Assembly: GCA_964422365.1 (NCBI GenBank)
Contig: CAYRAV010000054.1
Coordinates: forward strand, 1-20,856
Reading direction: 5' to 3'
Length of the DNA: 20,856 nt
Origin: CAYRAV01 sp964422365
Lineage (GTDB): Bacteria > Bacillota > Clostridia > Lachnospirales > Lachnospiraceae
The translations under genes and the position numbers were made by a program. The first letter of the stretch is position 1, and each line of letters begins with the position of its first letter. The notes under the pieces were generated by a model. That model worked only from the letters and a program-made list of their open reading frames with translations. It ran no database searches and was not told where the DNA came from. Positions 14,964 to 20,856 of this stretch are shown here, in pieces.

Positions 14964-15821
14964 TCACTCAACTGGATGCAGATTTTTCAGTGATAAATCC
15001 AAAATAGGGGAAGAATGTGTCAATGCACCGCTTGAAATATAATCAACTCCGGTAGTAGCTAACTCAGCAATTCTTTCTTTTGTCACATTTCCAGAACACT
15101 CTACTTCTGCACGCCCGCCAATCATCTCCACAGCTTTTTTCATTGTTTCTGTATCCATGTTATCTAACATAATAATATCCGCTTTTGCATCAATGGCTTC
15201 TTGTACCATTGTCAAATTTTCTACTTCTACCTCAATCTTTCTTACAAATGGTGCATAGTTTCTTGTCAGTTCCACCGCTTTTTTGATACTTCCTGCTGCA
15301 CCAATATGATTATCTTTAATTAAAATACCATCTGACAGATTATATCTGTGATTCACAGCACCACCTACACGCACTGCATATTTTTCAAAAATACGATTAT
15401 TTGGTGTTGTTTTTCTTGTATCTAATAATTTAATATTTGTTCCTTCTAATAAAGCAGCCAATTGTTTTGTATGTGTTGCAATACCACTCATTCTCTGTAA
15501 ATAATTAAGTGCTGTTCTCTCACCTGAAAGCAGTGTCCTGATATCACCACGCACAAGAGCAATACAATCTCCTTTTTTAACTGCATCTCCATCTTTAAAA
15601 TAGGCTTCCATTACCACATCCTGATCCAATAACTGAAATACTCTCTCAAAAACTTCTAAGCCTGCTAGTATTCCATCCTGCTTACATAACAATTCAGCCT
15701 GTCCCTGCTTTTTCTCAGGCATAATGGCATTTGTTGTATAATCTTCACTCGTAATATCTTCACGTAGTGCCTGAAGAATCAACTCATCCACATTTACTTT
15801 CATCGTCGTAAGATTTCCCAT
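14964..15821 (-). CDS. nadC: Nicotinate-nucleotide pyrophosphorylase, carboxylating (quinolinate phosphoribosyltransferase)
   Basis: Converts quinolinate and PRPP to nicotinate mononucleotide, CO2 and PPi, the third step of de novo NAD synthesis. Signatures: ALREDITSEDYTT near the N-terminus, RTALNYLQRMSGIAT, LLDTRKTTPNNR (phosphoribosyl/quinolinate Arg and Lys), VGGAVNHRYNLSDGILIKDN, EVEVENL, IIMLDNMD and VECSGN. Length ~285 residues is normal. The start is a choice among ATGs at 15827, 15821 and 15803; 15821 is best spaced from AAAGG. All overlap the end of nadB, implying coupled translation. Confidence 0.95.
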   Translation of the reverse strand: MGNLTTMKVNVDELILQALREDITSEDYTTNAIMPEKKQGQAELLCKQDGILAGLEVFERVFQLLDQDVVMEAYFKDGDAVKKGDCIALVRGDIRTLLSGERTALNYLQRMSGIATHTKQLAALLEGTNIKLLDTRKTTPNNRIFEKYAVRVGGAVNHRYNLSDGILIKDNHIGAAGSIKKAVELTRNYAPFVRKIEVEVENLTMVQEAIDAKADIIMLDNMDTETMKKAVEMIGGRAEVECSGNVTKERIAELATTGVDYISSGALTHSSPILDLSLKNLHPVE

Positions 15822-17127
15822 AACCATTCATCCTTTCTATCTCATTCATTACAATTTCCCTATATTCTTTCTTTAATACATCTAAATCCTTATATGGTTC
15901 CAAGGAAATATTTTCCTCCCTGCTTTTACTTACCATATAATGCTCTATCATATGTTTTACTGCACGTTTGGCAAACACAAGGCCTTCCAACAGAGAATTA
16001 CTTGCCAGACGGTTTGCACCATGAACACCATTACAACTTGTTTCTCCAATCGCATACAGTCTGTTCATAGACGTTTTGCTGTCTAAATCAACCTGTATAC
16101 CACCCATAAAATAATGCTGTGCCGGTGTAACAGGAATACACTCTTTTGTAATATCGTACCCTTCTTCTAAACATCTGCGGTAAATATTAGGAAAACGTTT
16201 GATCATCTCATCTGCATCTGCATCAACTTCTTTCATGGAAAGCCAGACATGTTTTGTGCCATCCTTGTCCATTTCTTTTTTGATTGCCTGTGTCACTACA
16301 TCTCTTGGCAGTAATTCATCTACAAAACGTTCCATATTTTTATTATAAAGAACTGCTCCTTCCCCGCGCACCGATTCTGAAATCAGAAACCTTCTTCCCG
16401 GCTTTGGTGAATACAATGTAGTAGGATGAATCTGCACATAATTAATATCCTGCACTTTAATGCCATGTTTTAGAGCAATGGCAACTGCGTCTGCTGTCAA
16501 ATGCCTAAAATTCGTAGAATGTTCATATAATCCGCCAATTCCGCCGCTCGCCAGCACCACATAATCTGCATTTATGACACAAAGTCTGTCATCTGCATCT
16601 TTCACAACAACACCTGTACATGTATTATCCTGTTCAATAATATCTATCATTGTAACATATTCTCTAATTTCTATATTTTCTCTTTTTTGTACATTCTTCA
16701 ACAGTTTGCTAGTAATCTCTTTTCCTGTCAAATCTTCATGAAATAATATTCTTGCTGTGGAATGTGCACCTTCTTTGGTATATCTGAGTTCTCCGTTCTC
16801 ACGTTCAAATTCTACTCCATATCCAATCAAATCATGAATGATATCCTGAGAACTCCTAATCATTGTTTCTACAGATGCTTTATTATTTTTGTAATGTCCT
16901 GCACGCATTGTATCTTCAAAATAACTCTCATAATCTTCTTCGTCTTTTAAAACACAAATCCCGCCTTGTGCCAGAAAAGAATCACTATGTTCCACAATAT
17001 CCTTTGTAATCATACACACTTTCTTATCACCCGGAATATTTAGAGCACAATACAAACCTGCTGCTCCTGTACCTACAATTAATATATCCGTTTTTTCGTT
17101 CTGAAGCTTTTCTATCATTTCTTCCAT
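15784..17127 (-). CDS. nadB: L-aspartate oxidase
   Basis: FAD enzyme that oxidises L-aspartate to iminoaspartate for NadA. The N-terminal dinucleotide fold is ILIVGTGAAGLYCA; family motifs include SDSFLAQGGICV, EGAHSTARILFHEDLTG, LASGGIGGLYEHSTN, VQIHPTTLY, SESVRGEGAVLYN, AQHYFMGGIQVD and SCNGVHGANRLASNSLLEGL. At ~447 residues it is shorter than E. coli NadB (540), lacking most of the C-terminal helical domain, as seen in many clostridial homologues. The ATG at 17127 is preferred because GGAGG lies 5 bp upstream; a GTG at 17145 lies before that site. It follows nadA by ~100 bp in the same direction. Confidence 0.95.
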   Translation of the reverse strand: MEEMIEKLQNEKTDILIVGTGAAGLYCALNIPGDKKVCMITKDIVEHSDSFLAQGGICVLKDEEDYESYFEDTMRAGHYKNNKASVETMIRSSQDIIHDLIGYGVEFERENGELRYTKEGAHSTARILFHEDLTGKEITSKLLKNVQKRENIEIREYVTMIDIIEQDNTCTGVVVKDADDRLCVINADYVVLASGGIGGLYEHSTNFRHLTADAVAIALKHGIKVQDINYVQIHPTTLYSPKPGRRFLISESVRGEGAVLYNKNMERFVDELLPRDVVTQAIKKEMDKDGTKHVWLSMKEVDADADEMIKRFPNIYRRCLEEGYDITKECIPVTPAQHYFMGGIQVDLDSKTSMNRLYAIGETSCNGVHGANRLASNSLLEGLVFAKRAVKHMIEHYMVSKSREENISLEPYKDLDVLKKEYREIVMNEIERMNGYGKSYDDESKCG

Positions 17128-17231
17128 TTTTTCCTCCAGCAGCACATATATTGTGCCATAAATTCAGGGCTGGTCAAACATTTGTTCAACTTTTCTGCTT
17201 CCAGCCGCCTCTAACAATGCTTTGCTATTAT

Positions 17232-18140
17232 TTAATCTGCAAGTTCTAACATTCTCACCAATGGCTGATTGGCTTTTTCAATGCACATATCATCTAATTC
17301 TACCTGATTTTCCATATGTTCTAATTCATAAGAAACCTTTTCTAATGTAATTTTCTTCATATTCGGACAAAATTGTCTGTGTCCCACAGAGTAAAATTTT
17401 TTATTAGGATTCTTCTGCTTTAATTCATACAAAACTCCCATTTCTGTACAGATAATAAATTCCTGTGCTCCACTTGCTGTTGCATAATCAATAATACCAG
17501 ATGTGCTTCCTATATAATCTGCCAAATCCAGTATCTCTTTTCTACATTCCGGATGTGCCAGAATAAGAGCATCCGGATGTACTTTCTTCGCCGTTTCTAA
17601 TTCTTCTTTGTTGATACTTGTATGTACATGGCAAAAACCATCATTAAAAATAAAATTCTTTTCAGGAACCTGCTCTGCCACATACCTTCCTAAATTTTCG
17701 TCAGGAATAAAGAAAATATGTTTATTAGGCAAAGCTTTTACAATTTTTAATGCATTTGATGATGTTACACAAACATCTGAATGCATCTTAAGTTCAGCAG
17801 TAGAATTCACATAACAGACTACGGCCACATCCTCATATTCTTTTCTTACTTCTTCAATTCTATCTACATATGCCATATGAGCCATAGGACAATCTGCGTC
17901 AGCAGCAGGCATTAATACTGTTTTCTGGGGATTTAAAATCTTAGCACTTTCTCCCATAAAAGAAACACCGCAAAACAGAATTGTTTTTTGTGATATTTTT
18001 GATGCCACTTTGGCAAGATAATAAGAATCACCAATATAGTCCGCAATTGCCTGTACCTCATCATTTACATAATAATGTGCAAGAATCACTGCATCCCTTT
18101 CCTTTTTTAACTGCTCAATCCGGCTGGTTAAATCGCTCAT
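17232..18140 (-). CDS. nadA: Quinolinate synthase
   Basis: [4Fe-4S] enzyme that condenses iminoaspartate with dihydroxyacetone phosphate to quinolinate. The 302-residue length fits the short NadA type. Cluster-ligand candidates are Cys84 (DADCPMAHM), Cys170 (GFCHVHT) and Cys258 (FCPNMKKITL), spaced like the three ligands known from bacterial NadA. Other motifs are AHYYVNDEVQAIADYIGDSY, FCGVSFMGESAKIL and YVNSTAELK. The start is the ATG at 18140 with TAGGAGG 7 bp upstream. An in-frame extension to 18245 runs through the structured leader and is not coding. It is the first gene of the nad operon. Confidence 0.95.
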   Translation of the reverse strand: MSDLTSRIEQLKKERDAVILAHYYVNDEVQAIADYIGDSYYLAKVASKISQKTILFCGVSFMGESAKILNPQKTVLMPAADADCPMAHMAYVDRIEEVRKEYEDVAVVCYVNSTAELKMHSDVCVTSSNALKIVKALPNKHIFFIPDENLGRYVAEQVPEKNFIFNDGFCHVHTSINKEELETAKKVHPDALILAHPECRKEILDLADYIGSTSGIIDYATASGAQEFIICTEMGVLYELKQKNPNKKFYSVGHRQFCPNMKKITLEKVSYELEHMENQVELDDMCIEKANQPLVRMLELAD

Positions 18141-18174
18141 TTTATTTCCTCCTATGTTATCCCATATGTTGCAG

Positions 18175-18297
18175 CAGTTCAGCCAGTAACCTGTTACGGC
18201 CAAGAGCAGGCTTACGCATGAAAATTGCTCCCAGCCATGCTTCATTTACGCTTTCGTACGGTCTTGCACAACAAAGTGTGCAGACCTATCTGAACTG
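18175..18297 (-). ncRNA. Candidate structured leader RNA (possible riboswitch) upstream of nadA
   Basis: RNA on the minus strand. P1 is CAGTTCAG (18297-18290) with CTGAACTG (18182-18175). P2 is a hairpin at 18286-18260 (GGTCT-GCACA with TGTGC-AGACC, one interruption). P3 is TACG-AAAG-CGTA (18258-18247). P4 pairs 18236-18226 with 18208-18198 over 11 continuous pairs including G-U. P5 is GTAA-CAGG-TTAC (18197-18186). GCATG (18240-18236) can also pair with CATGC in the P4 loop (18220-18216), a pseudoknot or alternative fold. Few bases are left unpaired between helices, and the nadA ribosome site is ~20 nt after P1. I do not recognise it as a known class. Function inferred from position. Confidence 0.6.
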
Positions 18298-18361
18298 TTA
18301 CCATACGTTACTGATTTTTTACAGTTTTTATTTTACTATTGGATTTTTTCGATTAAATTAG

Positions 18362-18390
18362 AGTATATCACATATTTTATGACGTGACAA
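18362..18390 (-). promoter_or_regulatory. Sigma-A promoter for the nad operon
   Basis: Minus strand TTGTCA (18390-18385), 17-bp spacer, TATACT (18367-18362). Predicted transcription start near 18355 gives a ~215-nt leader before nadA that contains the structured RNA. Confidence 0.75.
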
Positions 18391-18444
18391 GAGAACGATT
18401 AATTTTTGAATATCAAAGAACAGTAATTCAACCATACCATTCCT

Positions 18445-18474
18445 AACATATCAAAATGGTTTATTTCATATATT
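18445..18474 (+). promoter_or_regulatory. Possible sporulation (sigma-K-like) promoter for dpaAB
   Basis: CATATATT at 18467-18474 fits the mother-cell -10 pattern CATANNNT, with AACA at 18445-18448 as a weak -35. Dipicolinate synthase genes are known to be transcribed by sigma-K in Bacillus. The match is short and could be chance in AT-rich DNA. Confidence 0.3.
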
Positions 18475-18532
18475 GAACAAAATGAACCTTTTATTTGTTA
18501 TCTCATATTATAATTAAGGGAGGGTGCTTTTT

Positions 18533-19555
18533 ATGAACATGAAACAATCTGATCCATCTCACACTTTACCTCATATTGGATTTATTGGTGGTGATATGCG
18601 GCAGGTATATGCATATGAATATTTAAGCAGTAAAAACTATCCTGTATCTGCTTATGGTCTTGCTAACGGGGTTGCTTCCGGCAATTTACCAAACATCTTA
18701 AAAGATGCTTCTATTTTTGTCTGTGGTATTCCTTTTTCTAAAGATGCCGAAACTTTGTTTCTGACTTCGGTGCCTTTTCAAAAAAATGCTCCGATTGACA
18801 TCAATTATTTTATCAGCTGCCTGCAGCATAGAACTCTCAAAACGAAACCATGCTTTTTATTTGCGGGAAAGATTCCTAAAAAAGTAAAAGAATTTTGTCA
18901 GTCTGACAATATCTGCTATCATGATTTCTTAGAAGATGAGAATTTCTCTGCTGCTAATGCTCTTCCAACTGCAGAAGGTGCCATTATGGAAGCCATCGCA
19001 TTAGGAAATACTGTACTTGAAAATCAGAAATGTCTTGTATTAGGATATGGCAAATGCGGCTCTGTACTTGCACAAAAACTGAAAGCATTTGATGCTGATG
19101 TTACCATTTATACAAGACATCCTGAACAAAAAGAATATTTTGAAAAACAGGGATTTCATTTCTTTGAGGGACAGCTCCCTTATACAATAAATGAAACTAT
19201 AACAGAAACATCAGATAAACTCTCCCATGAAAAAATAGAAGAAACAGTATATGATGTAATATTAAAAGCTGCTGATATGGAACTTTTTTCACCATCTCCT
19301 TTAGCAGCATACACTTATATTTTTAATACTGTACCTGCACTCTTATTAGATTCAGCCACTCTTTCACAATTGTCCCCTGGTACTGTCATCATTGACATTG
19401 CCTCCTTGCCGGGTGGTGTTGATTATAAGAGTATCTCTTCTTTTCCAGTCCTTGTCAAGCACGCACTTGGCATCCCTGGAAAAATTGCACCAAAATATGC
19501 CGGCGAACTAATTGCACAGACCATTCTATCTTCCATAGACGAAAATGCATTATGA
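18533..19555 (+). CDS. dpaA: Dipicolinate synthase subunit A
   Basis: With DpaB it oxidises dihydrodipicolinate to dipicolinic acid, stored with calcium in the spore core. The N-terminus (LPHIGFIGGDMRQVYAYEYL) and the dinucleotide-binding motif CLVLGYGKCGSVLAQKL match the family; IIDIASLPGGVDY and ALGIPGKIAPKYAGELIAQT close the protein. It is 340 residues, longer than Bacillus SpoVFA (~297), with a Ser/Glu-rich insert around SHEKIEETVYDVILKAADM. The ATG at 18533 is 8 bp after AAGGGAGGG; a GTG at 18524 overlaps that site and is rejected. The gene is divergent from nadA. Confidence 0.93.
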   Translation: MNMKQSDPSHTLPHIGFIGGDMRQVYAYEYLSSKNYPVSAYGLANGVASGNLPNILKDASIFVCGIPFSKDAETLFLTSVPFQKNAPIDINYFISCLQHRTLKTKPCFLFAGKIPKKVKEFCQSDNICYHDFLEDENFSAANALPTAEGAIMEAIALGNTVLENQKCLVLGYGKCGSVLAQKLKAFDADVTIYTRHPEQKEYFEKQGFHFFEGQLPYTINETITETSDKLSHEKIEETVYDVILKAADMELFSPSPLAAYTYIFNTVPALLLDSATLSQLSPGTVIIDIASLPGGVDYKSISSFPVLVKHALGIPGKIAPKYAGELIAQTILSSIDENAL

Positions 19556-19569
19556 AAGAAGGAATTTGT

Positions 19570-20160
19570 ATGACCTTAAAAGGCAAAAATATCGGCTTTG
19601 CCATGACTGGTTCTTTTTGTACTTTCGAAAAAGCATTTATGGAAATGAAACATTTTTTAGATCAAGGTGCAAATGTACTTCCTATCTTTTCTTATTCGGT
19701 TCAAAACATTAATTGTCGTTTTGGCAATACAGAAGAGTTTACCAAAAAGGCATATGAATTAAGCGGTCATATGCCTATTACAACTTTAGAGGGAGCAGAA
19801 CCTATCGGACCTAAAAACCTGATAGACATTCTAGTGATTGCTCCCTGTACCGGAAACACTACTGCCAAATTAGTAAATGCCATTACAGATACCCCTGTAC
19901 TCATGGCAGCCAAATCCCATTTGCGAAACAACAAACCAGTTGTCATTTCTCTGGCTACGAATGATGCATTGGGTATGAATTTGAAAAATATTGGTGCACT
20001 TCTGCACTGTAAAAATATATATTTTGTTCCCTTTGGTCAGGATGATTTTCACAAAAAACCAAATTCCATGATTGCACACACTGCGCTTCTGACAGATACT
20101 GTACTTGCAGCTTTAGATGGAAAACAGCTACAGCCAATACTGCAGGATTGGAAGATTTAG
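19570..20160 (+). CDS. dpaB: Dipicolinate synthase subunit B
   Basis: Flavoprotein-like partner of DpaA. Motifs: LKGKNIGFAMTGSFCTFEKA at the start, LDILVIAPCTGNTTAKL-like core (IDILVIAPCTGNTTAKLVNA) and NKPVVISLATNDALGMN. The ATG at 19570 has GAAGGA 6 bp upstream and gives the usual family start; an in-frame ATG at 19552, overlapping the dpaA stop (ATGA), would add six residues. Only 14 bp separate it from dpaA, so the two are cotranscribed. Length 196 residues is normal. Confidence 0.94.
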   Translation: MTLKGKNIGFAMTGSFCTFEKAFMEMKHFLDQGANVLPIFSYSVQNINCRFGNTEEFTKKAYELSGHMPITTLEGAEPIGPKNLIDILVIAPCTGNTTAKLVNAITDTPVLMAAKSHLRNNKPVVISLATNDALGMNLKNIGALLHCKNIYFVPFGQDDFHKKPNSMIAHTALLTDTVLAALDGKQLQPILQDWKI

Positions 20161-20168
20161 AAATATAA

Positions 20169-20227
20169 AAATGGAACTATTGCAATGAATCCAGCTATAG
20201 TATTTTATTCCTGCAATAGTTCCATTT
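20169..20227. terminator. Convergent-gene terminator with 16-bp stem
   Basis: AAATGGAACTATTGCA (20169-20184) and its exact complement (20212-20227) flank a 27-nt loop between the convergent dpaB and hydrogenase genes. On the minus strand the stem is followed by TTTATATTT, so it best serves the hydrogenase gene; on the plus strand the tail is weaker. Confidence 0.85.
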
Positions 20228-20262
20228 AAAGTATCTTTATGAAGTCATTTTAGATTTGACTA

Positions 20263-20856
20263 CTACAATAATTCAATATCCTCTAATTCTTTTGGAGGAA
20301 TTTTTTTAGACGAGTTATCTACAAATTTTTTCACTTCATTTTTTGCCATATTAATTGGGATATTCGTACCTGCTCCTGCTATGCAGCCACCGGGACAACC
20401 CATTCCCTCAATTAGATAGCCATTCTTTTTTCCTGCCTTTGCCAACAGCAGCATCTTCTTACATTCTGCCAGTCCTTCCACATGTTCAATATCCACCTCC
20501 ACATCTGGAAAATATGCATGAATACAATTTTCAATAGCATTGGCAACACCACCTGCTACTGCATAACCTCTTCCTGCCCCTGTGGCATCATGAATGGATA
20601 CTTCTTTGTCATAAGTATCCATATTGATATTTTTGGCTTCAAACATGGATGCCAGTTCTTCAAACGTAATGACAAAATCCACATCACTTCTCACATCATG
20701 TCTAGAAGCTTCTAGTTTTTTCGCTGCGCATGGCCCAATAAATACTACTTTTGAATCCGGATGTTTTACTTTGATCGTTCTCGCTGTTGCTACCATTGGT
20801 GTCAGTGCATTAGATACAGTATCAATCATTTCTGGGAAAAACTGTTTTGCAAGGAC
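20263..20856 (-). CDS. [FeFe]-hydrogenase-like large subunit, C-terminal part (partial at right edge)
   Basis: The frame is open to the window edge, so only the last 197 residues are seen. The L2-type H-cluster motif is FIGPCAAKKLEA and the L3-type motif EGMGCPGGCIAGAGT, each giving cysteine ligands of the [4Fe-4S]/H-cluster region. Catalytic group A enzymes typically have MPC in L2 and ACPGGC with a GGGQ tail in L3, so this sequence is a divergent type, closer to what is described for sensory or monomeric group C/D proteins. L1 (TSCCP) and any ferredoxin or PAS domains lie outside. Role in H2 turnover versus H2 sensing cannot be decided here. Confidence 0.85.
   Translation of the reverse strand, partial: VLAKQFFPEMIDTVSNALTPMVATARTIKVKHPDSKVVFIGPCAAKKLEASRHDVRSDVDFVITFEELASMFEAKNINMDTYDKEVSIHDATGAGRGYAVAGGVANAIENCIHAYFPDVEVDIEHVEGLAECKKMLLLAKAGKKNGYLIEGMGCPGGCIAGAGTNIPINMAKNEVKKFVDNSSKKIPPKELEDIELL

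Noticed and set aside
17146..17231. Short minus-strand frame between nadA and nadB (SKALLEAAGSRKVEQMF)
   Set aside because: Looks mildly protein-like but has no start codon or ribosome site and is too short to judge; left as spacer.
18141..18245. N-terminal extension of nadA (MKHGWEQFSCV...)
   Set aside because: It has no ribosome site, no NadA homology and overlaps the paired helices of the leader; TAGGAGG marks the start at 18140.
18175..18297. Known riboswitch classes or T-box
   Set aside because: No T-box antiterminator sequence, no cobalamin GCCACTG box, no c-di-GMP-I GGACGCAAAGC core and no S-box or TPP motif were found by eye. An Infernal search would be decisive.

Overview
The window looks like chromosome of a low-GC, anaerobic, spore-forming Firmicute, most likely a Lachnospiraceae-type clostridium. 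The reasons are the dipicolinate synthase genes dpaAB (spore core), an [FeFe]-hydrogenase, AGGAGG-type ribosome binding sites, PT-rich and InlB-B-type surface repeats, and a secreted enzyme with starch-binding CBM25 modules. The species cannot be named from sequence alone.

Left third (about 1-7065), all genes on the minus strand: a mobilizable-plasmid backbone. In transcription order it has a ParM-like actin ATPase, a small ParR-like DNA-binding protein and a RepA_N replication initiator with A/T palindromes inside its gene. Then come 387 non-coding bases with eight phased ~32-bp repeats and a probable oriT, a MobC-like accessory protein, a MOBP-type relaxase, a coiled-coil protein, a small charged protein, and the start of a secreted InlB-B-repeat/PT-rich protein that runs off the left edge. 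No integrase or conjugation channel is visible, so the segment is read as an integrated (or chromid-borne) mobilizable replicon. It ends against a polysaccharide deacetylase gene (7066-7314) that has lost its N-terminal part.

Middle (7315-12790): a 1536-residue secreted subtilisin-like protease with an intact Asp/His/Ser triad, several Ig-like modules and three CBM25-type starch-binding modules. It has its own sigma-A-type promoter and a 166-nt leader, followed upstream by a very A+T-rich gene-free stretch.

Right-centre (12803-18390), minus strand: an operon nadA-nadB-nadC for de novo NAD synthesis from aspartate, continuing into two G3E (CobW-like) GTPases. One carries a CxCC motif and a long His/Cys-rich tandem repeat; the other is fused to a YcgQ/DUF1980-like C-terminal domain. 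Upstream of nadA is a strong promoter and a ~215-nt leader that folds into a compact multi-helix structure closed by an 8-bp P1 helix. It matches no riboswitch class I know and is the best candidate here for something undescribed.

Right edge: dpaA-dpaB on the plus strand, divergent from nadA; a 16-bp-stem terminator; and the C-terminal part of an [FeFe]-hydrogenase-like protein on the minus strand, cut by the window edge.
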